Source: Nitrospirota bacterium (GTDB lineage Bacteria; Nitrospirota; Nitrospiria; SBBL01; JAADHI01). Taken from it: DNA of 35,337 nt. Of this stretch, positions 1-7,548 are shown one piece after another (the first letter of the stretch is position 1; every line of letters begins with the position of its first letter). The stretch is from NCBI GenBank assembly GCA_029261155.1, contig JAJDBW010000022.1:1-35337 (forward strand), read 5' to 3'. A program made the translations under genes and the position numbers. The notes under the pieces are model-generated. The model saw only the letters and a program-made list of their open reading frames with translations. It was not told the origin of the DNA and did not search any database.

Positions 1-141
1 AACGACCTTTAAAGCCGACAAAAGAGCATCCTTGGAGAAAATCTTATTTAGAATTGAAAAAGTCAGGGCCTCACCTTTGAATCTGAAAAACCGGACATTT
101 CTATTTTGGTGACTTTAGGACATTTCTATTTTGCCTTGACA
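1..141. mobile_element. Probable terminal remnant of an insertion sequence cut by the left edge
   Basis: Two identical 15-bp direct repeats, GGACATTTCTATTTT, lie at 93-107 and 118-132, 25 bp apart. The second is followed by GCCTTGACA, so read from the right the end would begin TGTCAAGGC. Repeated internal sites near a terminus starting with TGT resemble the ends of IS21/IS481-type elements. An open frame enters from the left edge on the + strand and stops at 110-112; it could be the last 36 residues of a transposase, but I do not recognise the sequence. The element body, if real, lies outside the window. Confidence 0.35.
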
Positions 142-157
142 TTCCCCCACTATCTCC

Positions 158-186
158 TTGACTTCGAGCGGCCATCTTTGTAGTAT
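158..186 (+). promoter_or_regulatory. sigma70-like promoter of the tRNA-Glu gene
   Basis: TTGACT (158-163) and TAGTAT (181-186) are separated by exactly 17 bp. Initiation would fall near 193, about 34 nt upstream of the mature tRNA 5' end at 227. The box matches and ideal spacing make this a convincing housekeeping promoter; no experimental start is known. Confidence 0.6.
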
Positions 187-226
187 CGGTGTCTTGATTT
201 TGTTCTTTTAGTCGTTGGTTCTTTTC

Positions 227-304
227 GTCCCCATCGTCTAGCCTGGCCCAGGACACCGCCCTTTCACGGCGGTAACACCGGTTCAAATCCGGTTGGGGAC
301 GCCA
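227..304 (+). tRNA. tRNA-Glu (anticodon TTC)
   Basis: A complete cloverleaf can be drawn. The acceptor stem pairs GTCCCCA (227-233) with TGGGGAC (294-300), followed by discriminator G and an encoded CCA (302-304). The anticodon stem CCGCC/GGCGG encloses the 7-nt loop CTTTCAC, giving anticodon TTC at 263-265. The T arm contains the usual GGTTCAAATCC. The product reads GAA/GAG codons. It stands alone, downstream of the probable IS end and the promoter at 158-186. Confidence 0.96.
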
Positions 305-422
305 GCACCCTCAGGCCGCCATCGCATCGATACTTTTTCCAAAGATGAATCAGTATTTTCAGATCCTCGCGAACTCCGACCTAAGAAGAACCGTCCTGAT
401 TTCCTAAGGATTTACGGGGCAC

Positions 423-716
423 ATGCGAAAGCCACGACTTGAAATCGTCTATTGCACCCAGTGCCGCTGGCTCTTGCGCGCGAGCTGGACGGCGCAAGAA
501 CTGCTGACGACCTTTAGCGACGAATTGGGAGAAGTTGCGCTAATCCCTGCCAGCGGTGGCACCTTCGATGTCCGACTCGACGATGAACTGCTCTGGTCAC
601 GCAAAGAACAAGGACGTTTTCCCGAGATGAAGGAACTCAAACAGATCGTCCGCGATCATATCGCCCCGGAAAAAGCCTTAGGGCATTCGGATGTCGATCA
701 AGAATCAAGCGGGTAA
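423..716 (+). CDS. SelT/SelW/SelH (Rdx) family protein, Cys form
   Basis: This 97-aa protein carries a C11-x-x-C14 motif (YCTQC) directly after a short beta strand, then helix-strand segments ending in an FPEMKELKQIV helix. That is the layout of the thioredoxin-like Rdx family, whose eukaryotic members place selenocysteine in the CxxU site. Here both positions are cysteine, so no recoding is needed. The family is thought to act in thiol redox chemistry, but bacterial substrates are unknown. The length matches the family (about 90-100 aa). The start has an upstream AAGGA. It is the first protein gene after tRNA-Glu and is followed 83 bp later by purA on the same strand; no functional link to purA is evident. 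Confidence 0.8.
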   Translation: MRKPRLEIVYCTQCRWLLRASWTAQELLTTFSDELGEVALIPASGGTFDVRLDDELLWSRKEQGRFPEMKELKQIVRDHIAPEKALGHSDVDQESSG

Positions 717-799
717 TCCGACCCGGTTGCGCCCTACCTTGACATCAAAAGGGAGAAACCCTAACATAGGCGCAGCAAGGTAATCTAAGAGCAGATGAA

Positions 800-2095
800 A
801 TGAATTTGATCGTTGTAGGAACGCAGTGGGGAGATGAAGGAAAGGGGAAGGTCGTGGATCTTCTTTCCGAGCAAGCCGATATCGTGATCCGCTATCAAGG
901 CGGTCACAATGCAGGTCATACCATCGTGATCGGCGGAGAGGCCTTCGTCCTTCACCTCATTCCCACGGGACTGCTTCAGCACGGAAAAATTGGCGTGATC
1001 GGCAACGGGGTCGTCATCAATCCCAAGGCCTTTTTTGAGGAAATCAAGCTTTTGTCGGAGCGCGGTATTTCAATTGAGGGCCGACTCTTCGTCAGCGAGG
1101 CAGCCCACTTGATCATGCCCTACCATCAAGCCATCGACAAGGAAAGCGAAAAAATGAAGGGCGCGCAAAAAATCGGAACCACGGGACGCGGTATCGGCCC
1201 GGCCTATGCCGATAAGATGACGCGTTCCGGTATTCGTGTCGCCGATATTTTTGACGAAGAACTCTTCAGGGAAAAGCTCGAAAAAAACCTCTTGGAAATC
1301 AACGCCATACTTGAAAAAATCTACCAAGCGCCGCCCTTCGACTTAGAGCAGATTTTTAAAGAATACATGAGCTATTCCGAAAAGATGAAACCTTTTGTCA
1401 CGGATACCTCCCAGTATTTAAATAAAGCCATCGACGACGGAAAACACCTTCTTTTCGAGGGAGCGCAAGGGACGCATCTCGATGTCGATTTGGGCACCTA
1501 TCCCTATGTCACCTCCTCGAATTCCGCAGCCGGAGGGGCTTCGACCGGCACCGGGGTTGGCCCAACACGCTTCGACAAAGTGCTTGGCGTAACGAAGGCC
1601 TATACCACCCGTGTGGGGAGTGGACCTTTCCCTTCCGAACTAACGGGAGCAATGGGTAAGAGGCTTCAAAAAGAGGGCAATGAATTCGGCGCGACGACGG
1701 GACGCCCCCGGCGCTGCGGCTGGTTTGATGCGGTGCTCGTGCGCTATGCCGTTCGAGTCAACCACCTAACTTCCTTGGCGATTACAAAATTGGATGTCCT
1801 CGACAGCCTGTCTGAAATTGAAGTTTGTGTGGGTTATGCTTTGGATGGAAAAACAGTGGAAGAGATGCCGTCTTCACTCAGAAAACTCGAACGCTGCACA
1901 CCGATCCTCAAACGCTTCGAAGGATGGCAGGAATCCACCCAAGGGACAACGTCCTATGATCAACTCCCAAAGAATGCACGGATCTACCTGGAAGCCCTCT
2001 CGGAACTGGTCGGCTGCCGGGCCGATATCGTCTCAGCCAGCTCGAAGCGAGGCGAAACCATGATCCTTCGCGCCCCCTTCGAAACTGAACCCTGA
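800..2095 (+). CDS. purA: Adenylosuccinate synthase
   Basis: PurA joins IMP and aspartate using GTP, the first committed step from IMP to AMP, in the cytoplasm. The 431-aa length is typical. Near the N-terminus is the GTQWGDEGKGK phosphate-binding loop (residues 8-18), followed by GGHNAGHT (38-45), which holds the catalytic histidine. The middle has the IMP-binding GTTGRGIGP segment and the FEGAQGTHLD and YPYVTSS stretches. The C-terminal half carries TTGRPRRCGWFD and the ITKLDVLD guanine-binding segment. The frame is intact and no better start is seen. A strong hairpin lies 37 bp downstream. purD, purH and purT are also in this window but far away and on the opposite strand, so purine genes are dispersed rather than in one operon. 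Confidence 0.98.
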   Translation: MNLIVVGTQWGDEGKGKVVDLLSEQADIVIRYQGGHNAGHTIVIGGEAFVLHLIPTGLLQHGKIGVIGNGVVINPKAFFEEIKLLSERGISIEGRLFVSEAAHLIMPYHQAIDKESEKMKGAQKIGTTGRGIGPAYADKMTRSGIRVADIFDEELFREKLEKNLLEINAILEKIYQAPPFDLEQIFKEYMSYSEKMKPFVTDTSQYLNKAIDDGKHLLFEGAQGTHLDVDLGTYPYVTSSNSAAGGASTGTGVGPTRFDKVLGVTKAYTTRVGSGPFPSELTGAMGKRLQKEGNEFGATTGRPRRCGWFDAVLVRYAVRVNHLTSLAITKLDVLDSLSEIEVCVGYALDGKTVEEMPSSLRKLERCTPILKRFEGWQESTQGTTSYDQLPKNARIYLEALSELVGCRADIVSASSKRGETMILRAPFETEP

Positions 2096-2131
2096 ACAAT
2101 CGCACCCATTTTGTGCTGATGATCAAATTCT

Positions 2132-2162
2132 AAATGTGAGGCATTTTCCATGCCTCACATTT
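2132..2162. terminator. Hairpin between convergent purA and groES, probable terminator
   Basis: AAATGTGAGGCA (2132-2143) and TGCCTCACATTT (2151-2162) form a perfect 12-bp stem around a 7-nt loop. It lies 37 bp after the purA stop and 61 bp past the groES stop, between two converging genes. The A-rich and T-rich stem ends could serve both directions. A second, imperfect G/C-rich inverted repeat (CCTTAC... / ...GTAAGG, about 2178-2218) sits immediately beyond the groES stop. Confidence 0.7.
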
Positions 2163-2222
2163 TAGCCTCGACCTCGGCCTTACCCCCGCCCGCTATCACT
2201 TGTAGGGGGGCGTAAGGGATGC

Positions 2223-2540
2223 TCAGGCCCCAAAGACGCCGAGTATATTATCCTCGCGAACCAACAACAGCGATTCGCCATCGGCCTCGATTTTGTTCCC
2301 GACGTATTTATCGTATAAAACGTGATCGCCGGATTTGACGACGGTGGCCTCGAATTTTTTCTCAATCACTTTCCCTTTTTTATCTTGCTCTTCCTTCATG
2401 CGGCCCGGCCCGATCGAAAGCACTTTTCCCATCTGGGTCTTTTCTTTCGCAGCATCCGGGATAAAGATCCCTCCGGTTGATTTATCCTTTTGTACGTCGG
2501 GTCGAATCACAACCCAATTATTCACGGGTCTAATCTTCAT
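2223..2540 (-). CDS. groS: GroES co-chaperonin (Hsp10), orphan copy
   Basis: GroES caps the GroEL ring during ATP-driven protein folding. The protein has the Hsp10 fold signature: an N-terminal IRPVNNWVVIRPD strand, the mobile loop region TGGIFIPDAAKEKTQMGKVL, GPG turn, GDHVLYDKY and the final LLLVREDNILGV. The frame opens at 2552, but GGAGGA lies about 5 nt before an inner ATG at 2540, so I start there (105 aa, near the usual 95-100). The insertion EEQDKKGKVIEKKFEATV makes the roof-loop region slightly longer than in E. coli. groEL is not adjacent on either side, which is unusual because the pair is normally co-transcribed. No CIRCE-type operator was seen; a TACAAT box lies shortly upstream but lacks a good -35. 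Confidence 0.93.
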   Translation of the reverse strand: MKIRPVNNWVVIRPDVQKDKSTGGIFIPDAAKEKTQMGKVLSIGPGRMKEEQDKKGKVIEKKFEATVVKSGDHVLYDKYVGNKIEADGESLLLVREDNILGVFGA

Positions 2541-2631
2541 TGCTTCCTCCATTTTGTCTTCTATTGTACCTAATCATTCTCTTCCTTTTTAGGAAACAAT
2601 TACAACTGAAATCGTTTGAACGCGCGGACTA

Positions 2632-3771
2632 TCATCCCGTGTAAAAACGCTTGATGCCCTCAACCACAACCGCCTGCATTTCGTCCGTCAACTCCGGATA
2701 GATGGGCAGGGCAAGGCTTTCAGCCGCCGCTTTCTCGGCTTCCGGGCAATCTCCTTGTTTGTAACCAAGATCCTTAAAACAGTCCTGAAGGTGTACGGGA
2801 ACCGGGTAGTAAATTTCTGCGCCAATTTCCGCCTTCGCCAGAAATTCCCTCAAGGCGTCTCGGTCACGCACGCGAATCACAAATTGATTGTAGATGTGAT
2901 AGTGCGCACAGCCGCTGTCTGCGTAAACCGCCCTTGGAAGACCTAAGGCCTCCTTCTCGATTAAACCGCTTTGTTTAAAAAGTGAAGCGTAATGTTTCGC
3001 ATTCTCCTGACGCTGGCGCGTCCAGCCATCAAGATACTTGAGCTTAACCTTTACAAAAGCGGCTTGAATGGAATCGAGCCGAAAGTTTCCGCCGATCATT
3101 TGGTGATAATATTTTGGGTGTCCGCCGTGGACCCGCATCTTTCGAAGCCGATCGGCCAAGTCAGTATCGCTTGCCGTCACTAAGCCTCCGTCACCCAGTG
3201 CACCCAGGTTTTTGCTCGGAAAAAAGGAAAAGCAACCGATATCTCCCATGCTGCCGGCGCGCCGGCCGTCTTTATATTCCGCCCCAATCGCCTGAGCCGC
3301 GTCTTCGACCACCTTGAGGCGATGCCTATTGGCAATCTCCAAAATCGCGTCCATATCAGCAACTTGACCATAGAGGTGAACCGGAATAATCACCTTCGTC
3401 TTTGGGCTCACCGCAGCCTCTACTTTTTCGGGAGCAAGATTAAAGCTAACCGGATCGATATCCACAAATACCGGCGTGGCCCCAACGCGGGCAATGACGC
3501 CCCCCGTGGCAAAGAAAGTATAAGTTGACGTGATCACTTCATCGCCCGGCCCCACACCCAAGGCCATAAGTGCCAGCAGCAGGGCATCGGTTCCTGAGGA
3601 GACACCGATAGCATGCTCACTTTGACAGTAGGGGGCGATGACCTCTTCCAGGGCCTTAACTTCCGGGCCGAGGATAAAGGCCTGGCTGTCAAAAACGGCT
3701 TCGAAGGCCTCGAGTAGCTCCGCTTTCAGCGGCCCGTGGTGCGCCTTTAAATCGAGTAAAGGAATTTTCAT
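2632..3771 (-). CDS. DegT/DnrJ/EryC1/StrS family PLP sugar aminotransferase
   Basis: Members of this family transfer an amino group from glutamate or glutamine to a keto group on a nucleotide-activated sugar, for LPS, O-antigen or glycan building blocks. The 379-aa protein has GVSSGTDALLLALMALG (substrate and PLP phosphate region), HLYGQVADMD, VEDAAQAIGA with the PLP-contacting Asp, and SFFPSKNLGALGDGG carrying the Schiff-base lysine K187. GGNFRLDSIQAAF follows, then a C-terminal small domain. GGAGA lies 5 nt before the ATG. It is 168 bp downstream of the HAD gene and may be expressed with the polyamine operon, although the gap allows its own promoter. The exact sugar substrate cannot be read from the sequence. 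Confidence 0.93.
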   Translation of the reverse strand: MKIPLLDLKAHHGPLKAELLEAFEAVFDSQAFILGPEVKALEEVIAPYCQSEHAIGVSSGTDALLLALMALGVGPGDEVITSTYTFFATGGVIARVGATPVFVDIDPVSFNLAPEKVEAAVSPKTKVIIPVHLYGQVADMDAILEIANRHRLKVVEDAAQAIGAEYKDGRRAGSMGDIGCFSFFPSKNLGALGDGGLVTASDTDLADRLRKMRVHGGHPKYYHQMIGGNFRLDSIQAAFVKVKLKYLDGWTRQRQENAKHYASLFKQSGLIEKEALGLPRAVYADSGCAHYHIYNQFVIRVRDRDALREFLAKAEIGAEIYYPVPVHLQDCFKDLGYKQGDCPEAEKAAAESLALPIYPELTDEMQAVVVEGIKRFYTG

Positions 3772-3939
3772 TTGTTCTCCAATAAATGGGACAGGGACCC
3801 GATGACTGCAGAGGATTTTATATTCGAACTCGGACGTTTAGACTTCAAAGAGAGAAACGCTGGAACCTCCTTGCTTATAGCAAAACACGGGGCGCTCTTC
3901 AAGCGCTGAGCATCGTGTCTTTCATAATTAAGAATAGCG

Positions 3940-4548
3940 TCAGGGAAGCGAGACGCCTAAGAGGGCCTCCATTTGCCCTTTGGTTTCGGTTATGCCGCGA
4001 TGATGAATCCCCTGCCAACCACAGGCCATCGCCCCAGCGGCATTTTCTTGAATATCGTCAATAAAAAGCGTCGATTCCGGTTTTAATCCGAATCGCTTTT
4101 CCGCCGCTTGAAAGATCTTCGGCGAAGGCTTCATGGCACCCACTTCGAAGGAGGCGATCATATCCATACCGATCTTGGCCAGTTGGTATTCCTCGATCAA
4201 ATAGGCCCAGTGTAAGGCGCTCGTATTACTTAAAAGATAAACGCCAAACCGCGCCTGTAAGTGTCGGGCCAGGTCCAACATCTCGTGAATGGGCTTGAAG
4301 ATCTCCACCCATTGGCGAATTAAGGCCCCGCGATCGGCCTTATGGCTTAACATCTTTTGGACCTTATCAATAAAGGCATCGTCCGAAATGAGCCCATGCT
4401 CGTAGGCAAGCAGATCGACTTGGGAGACGAAATCCTCGACATCCTTGAATTTCGCACCTTTTTCTCTAAGGAAGCGAAATAAGTCGTCATAACTAAAATC
4501 GACCAAAACTTTGCCGACATCGAAAACGATATTTTTTATCGGACTCAA
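3940..4548 (-). CDS. HAD-superfamily (subfamily IA-like) phosphatase
   Basis: The 202-aa protein has the HAD motif order. Motif I is VFDVGKVL with nucleophile D10. Motif II is LLSNTS, motif III the lysine in AMKPSPKIF, and motif IV FIDDIQENAAGA. The usual second Asp of DxD is Gly here, as in YihX-like sugar phosphatases, so the general acid is unclear. A helical cap lies between motifs I and II. The start is TTG and overlaps the stop of the upstream decarboxylase (TTGA), indicating translational coupling and membership in the polyamine operon. The substrate is unknown; a small phosphorylated sugar or metabolite is likely by family analogy. Confidence 0.85.
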   Translation of the reverse strand: MSPIKNIVFDVGKVLVDFSYDDLFRFLREKGAKFKDVEDFVSQVDLLAYEHGLISDDAFIDKVQKMLSHKADRGALIRQWVEIFKPIHEMLDLARHLQARFGVYLLSNTSALHWAYLIEEYQLAKIGMDMIASFEVGAMKPSPKIFQAAEKRFGLKPESTLFIDDIQENAAGAMACGWQGIHHRGITETKGQMEALLGVSLP

Positions 4549-6074
4549 GAAATGCTGGCCTTCATGGCAGGGGCTGCGTCCTTCCCTGTCTTCAATACTT
4601 TCGTATCCGCAACGCTGATCCGACGCTCGGCGTCTAAACCATCAACGGTGGCGCCGAGACTGGCGATCTCCGTTAAGTAGGACACGACTTCGGGGGTCAC
4701 CTCCTCACCCGGAATCAAAATGGGAATGCCCGGTGGATAAACGGTGATAATTTCTGAGCAAATTCGGCCCATGGCTTTTTCAATTGGAAGCAGGCTTTTG
4801 GGGTGAAAAAAGGCGTCTCTCGGTCGCATGCCTGTTGGGCGACCCATGGGCGGAATTCCAATTTTCTGGGAAAGCGTTTGCTTATTCTTTTGGTCATAAT
4901 AGCTTGTGGAAATCCCTTGAAGGGCTTGAAGCAAACGGTCGATATCGTCCTGCCGGTCGCCGATACTAATAATAACGAGAATATGACTTGGGTCCGCCAT
5001 TTCCACCTGAATCTGATATTCGTTGTTTAAGATTTGAGACACGCGATAGCCCGAAAGCCCCAAACCTTCGACGGAAATCGTGAGTTTTGTTACATCCAAA
5101 TCCCGAACATTGCGACCGGCCCTCCGGTTTAAGACCGCTCGATCGAAACAACTTAGCCCTGCAATGGTATTGATTTTTTTTCGGGCCTTTCCGGCAAGAC
5201 GGATGGCTTTTTCGAGGAGCTTTTCCCCCTCCGTCGCCATCTGCATTCGAGCCAGATCGAGCGAGGCCATAAGGATGTAGGAGGGACTCGTGCTTTGGAC
5301 TTGGCGAAGCACGGATGACAAAAAATTTAAATCAATCCGCTTGGTGTTCGCGTGGAGCATGGAGGCCTGGGTCATGCCGCCTATAATTTTATGTGTGCTT
5401 TGGACCGCGAGGTCGGCCCCGGCGGCCATGGCGGAACAGGGCAGTTCGGGATGAAAATGGAGATGCGGGCCGTGCGCTTCGTCTACAAGCACCGCGACAT
5501 TTCCTTGGTGCGCATAAGCAATGATGCCTTTTAGATCGGCGGCAATCCCATAATAGTTGGGACTGGTGAGAATCAGGGTCTTCGCCTCCGGATGTGCGTC
5601 GATGGCGGCTTTCGCGTCTTCGGTCGATATATTCATCGCCAGCTTAAGATCGCTGTTAATTTCCGGAGAGAAAAATGTAGGCTTTGCGCCCGAAAAAATC
5701 AAGCCGGCCAAAACCGATTTGTGGGCGTTTCGCGCCACCAAGACGGGTGCATCGGGACGGCACGCCGTCAGGATCATCGCATGATTACCACCCGTCGTCC
5801 CGTTTAAGAGAAAGAAGGAGGCCTCTGCGCCGTAAGCTTCGGCAGCAAGGGCTTGCGCTTGTTTTATCACTCCAATGGGTCTTTGGAGGGAGTCGACCTC
5901 ATCGAGCGTGGTCAAATCAATGGTGAAAATTTTGGGCCCGACAAACTTTCTAAAGCGTGTCGAAATTCCTTTTCCGCTTTTGTGGCCGGGGGTATGGAAA
6001 GACACTTTTCGACTTTCGGCAAGGGTGACCATGGCATCGAAAAGGGGCGTTTTCAATTGGAGATCCCGCTTCAT
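4545..6074 (-). CDS. Orn/Lys/Arg decarboxylase, PLP fold type I (probable polyamine-pathway enzyme)
   Basis: This 509-aa protein belongs to the aminotransferase-fold basic amino-acid decarboxylases, of which Bacillus-type SpeA is the biosynthetic model. It starts with a short N-terminal part and VSFHTPGHKSGKG. FFLLNGTTGGNHAM and VDEAHGPHLHF then supply PLP contacts. VQSTHKIIGGMTQASMLH holds the Schiff-base lysine K229, and a C-terminal Orn/Lys/Arg_decC domain contains YPPGIPILIPGE. It lacks the N-terminal wing domain of the inducible acid-resistance decarboxylases, which fits a biosynthetic role. It sits 12 bp after speE and overlaps the HAD gene by 4 bp. Arginine to agmatine or ornithine to putrescine are both possible. 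No agmatinase gene is visible in the window, so the substrate remains open. Confidence 0.93.
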   Translation of the reverse strand: MKRDLQLKTPLFDAMVTLAESRKVSFHTPGHKSGKGISTRFRKFVGPKIFTIDLTTLDEVDSLQRPIGVIKQAQALAAEAYGAEASFFLLNGTTGGNHAMILTACRPDAPVLVARNAHKSVLAGLIFSGAKPTFFSPEINSDLKLAMNISTEDAKAAIDAHPEAKTLILTSPNYYGIAADLKGIIAYAHQGNVAVLVDEAHGPHLHFHPELPCSAMAAGADLAVQSTHKIIGGMTQASMLHANTKRIDLNFLSSVLRQVQSTSPSYILMASLDLARMQMATEGEKLLEKAIRLAGKARKKINTIAGLSCFDRAVLNRRAGRNVRDLDVTKLTISVEGLGLSGYRVSQILNNEYQIQVEMADPSHILVIISIGDRQDDIDRLLQALQGISTSYYDQKNKQTLSQKIGIPPMGRPTGMRPRDAFFHPKSLLPIEKAMGRICSEIITVYPPGIPILIPGEEVTPEVVSYLTEIASLGATVDGLDAERRISVADTKVLKTGKDAAPAMKASIS

Positions 6075-6086
6075 GATTCGCCGCGA

Positions 6087-7007
6087 TTAGACTGCAACGT
6101 AAAGCGGGTGGTTGTCTTCAATAATTCGATGCTCTTGGGCCATTTTTGTTCGAATCTGCTTCGACAATAGAAATTGGCCGTGGTGGGTTTTTCCATCATA
6201 AGCCTGAAGCTCCCCGCGTATCCGCTTCGAAATCCGATGATCGATTTCCGCAATATCCAGCTCCATCGGATTATATTTTTTAGAGGCCAGGGCAAAACCC
6301 CAAGGGAGACCAAAAGAGGGAATGGAGGCATGATAAGGCGATACAATGGGAAAAACGGCCTCAAGTGTATGACACACCGCAGAAAAATTCAGCAAATAAC
6401 GAATGGTTGTCGTGCCCGCTTGCAGAACGATGAGACCATCATGGCTCAGACGATCATAGACCAACTCGTAAAATTCCTTTGTATAGAGAAGATAGGCGGG
6501 TCCTTCTTCGACCGGCTCCGATATATCGATAATAATAACGTCGAAGACCTCTTGGGTTTCTTCGATATATTTTCGCGCATCCAGGTATTTCAAAGTCACA
6601 CGGGGATCGTCGAAAGCACCCTGGTGCCATTCGGGAAGATAACGTTTACAGGCATCGACCACCTCTTGGTCGATATCGACCATCAAAACGTCTTCGACAG
6701 AAGGGTGCCGCAGAACTTCCCGAAGGGTCGCCCCTTCGCCTCCGCCGACGATGAATACTTTTTTCGGGTTGGGATGGCTCAGCAGTGCCGGGTGAACCAT
6801 GACTTCGTGGTAGATGCACTCATCCGACTGGCTGGATTGCATCTTCCCATCCAGGATTAGGCATCGGCCATAATCTTTAAGATCGAGGATTTCGACGTCT
6901 TGGAAAGCGGTTCGCTTCGAAAATACAATGCGGTCGATGCCGTGCATATGATTTTCGAAGGGGGAGAGGGTGTCAACGAACCATTTGTAAGATTTTTCCT
7001 GGGTCAT
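6087..7007 (-). CDS. speE: Spermidine synthase (polyamine aminopropyltransferase)
   Basis: SpeE moves the aminopropyl group of decarboxylated S-adenosylmethionine to putrescine or a related amine. The 306-aa protein has an N-terminal beta domain (FQDVEILDLKDYGRCLILDGKMQ) and then a Rossmann methyltransferase-like domain. The latter shows SDECIYHEVMVHPAL, IVGGGEGATLREVLRH, a VDIDQEVV acidic loop, LDARKYIEE and IIIDISEPVEEGPA. In that last motif the usual DS(T/S)DP reads DISEP but keeps the catalytic Asp. The assigned ATG overlaps the 3' end of speD by 35 bp; an internal Met at residue 21 is possible but would remove part of the N-terminal domain. speD, speE and the decarboxylase together supply spermidine. 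Confidence 0.95.
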   Translation of the reverse strand: MTQEKSYKWFVDTLSPFENHMHGIDRIVFSKRTAFQDVEILDLKDYGRCLILDGKMQSSQSDECIYHEVMVHPALLSHPNPKKVFIVGGGEGATLREVLRHPSVEDVLMVDIDQEVVDACKRYLPEWHQGAFDDPRVTLKYLDARKYIEETQEVFDVIIIDISEPVEEGPAYLLYTKEFYELVYDRLSHDGLIVLQAGTTTIRYLLNFSAVCHTLEAVFPIVSPYHASIPSFGLPWGFALASKKYNPMELDIAEIDHRISKRIRGELQAYDGKTHHGQFLLSKQIRTKMAQEHRIIEDNHPLYVAV

Positions 7008-7410
7008 TGCTCACCTTATCTCCTTCTTTAATGCCGATTACCGGCTGAACTTGATCCGCTTTAGTTAAACGGCCCCTTTTTAATTCCACCATCGAAGGTT
7101 TTTTCGATTCGAGCTGCTTGATCAGATAGTCGGTCGCATCGGCGGGTTGGAGGGTCTTGCCACAGGTAAAAATATCCACTGCCGCATAGCCATATTCGGG
7201 CCAGGTGTGGATGGTGAGATGAGATTCCGAAATAACCACAACGCCGCTGATCCCAAAAGGATTAAACTGATGAAAACGGCTTTCGACAATGGTGGCTTTG
7301 GCGGCATTTGCGGCACCAATGAGTATCTCTTCGATCTTCTTAAGATCGCACAAAGTGGTCGTATTGCATTCCATGAGCTCCAAAAGCAGGTGTGTTCCCA
7401 ATGCATCCAA
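6973..7410 (-). CDS. speD: S-adenosylmethionine decarboxylase proenzyme, prokaryotic class
   Basis: SpeD provides decarboxylated SAM for SpeE. It self-cleaves to create a pyruvoyl cofactor; the cleavage site is visible as SES with Ser63 after Glu62, and H68 (TIHTW) and C83 (FTCG) are the other processing and catalytic residues. The core spans about 120 residues with a short C-terminal tail that overlaps speE. The start is a TTG at 7410. It is set by an in-frame TAG at 7414-7416 just upstream, by GGGGGA about 8 nt upstream, and by LGTHLLLEL aligning with the normal family N-terminus. It is the first gene of the polyamine operon and has a promoter at 7521-7548. Confidence 0.95.
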   Translation of the reverse strand: MDALGTHLLLELMECNTTTLCDLKKIEEILIGAANAAKATIVESRFHQFNPFGISGVVVISESHLTIHTWPEYGYAAVDIFTCGKTLQPADATDYLIKQLESKKPSMVELKRGRLTKADQVQPVIGIKEGDKVSNDPGKILQMVR

Positions 7411-7413
7411 CGG

Positions 7414-7452
7414 CTAATCCCCCATTGTTCTAAGGATGTTTGCATCCCACAT
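7414..7452 (-). CDS. Possible 12-codon leader ORF ahead of speD
   Basis: ATG at 7452 opens a 12-codon frame (MWDANILRTMGD) that ends with TAG three nt before the TTG of speD, in the same frame as speD. It lies in the speD 5' leader. A strong AAGGAGGTGAGG sits upstream at about 7471-7482, nearer to a minimal ATG-AAA-TAA directly before this ORF. This may be a leader peptide that tunes speD translation, or chance. Spacing to the ribosome site is not ideal for the 12-codon ORF. Confidence 0.25.
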   Translation of the reverse strand: MWDANILRTMGD

Positions 7453-7520
7453 TTATTTCATTGTCGACGGAACCTCACCTCCTTTATTTCAATTGAAGGA
7501 TCGACCGTAAAGTTTGTTGT

Positions 7521-7548
7521 AATATATAGCAATATTCAAATTTGTCAA
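7521..7548 (-). promoter_or_regulatory. sigma70-like promoter for the speD operon
   Basis: On the minus strand TTGACA (7543-7548) and TATATT (7521-7526) are spaced by 16 bp in an A/T-rich context. Transcription would start near 7514, leaving a leader of about 100 nt before speD. The consensus -35 makes this one of the best promoters in the window. It overlaps the end of the small ORF at 7545-7715. Confidence 0.65.

Noticed and set aside
4545-6074. Inducible acid-resistance lysine/arginine decarboxylase (CadA/AdiA type)
   Set aside because: The protein lacks the N-terminal wing domain and is about 200 aa shorter; the speD-speE context supports a biosynthetic enzyme.
6174-6860. A 228-codon + strand frame opposite speE
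   Set aside because: Antisense to a well-conserved spermidine synthase; no ribosome site or recognisable family.
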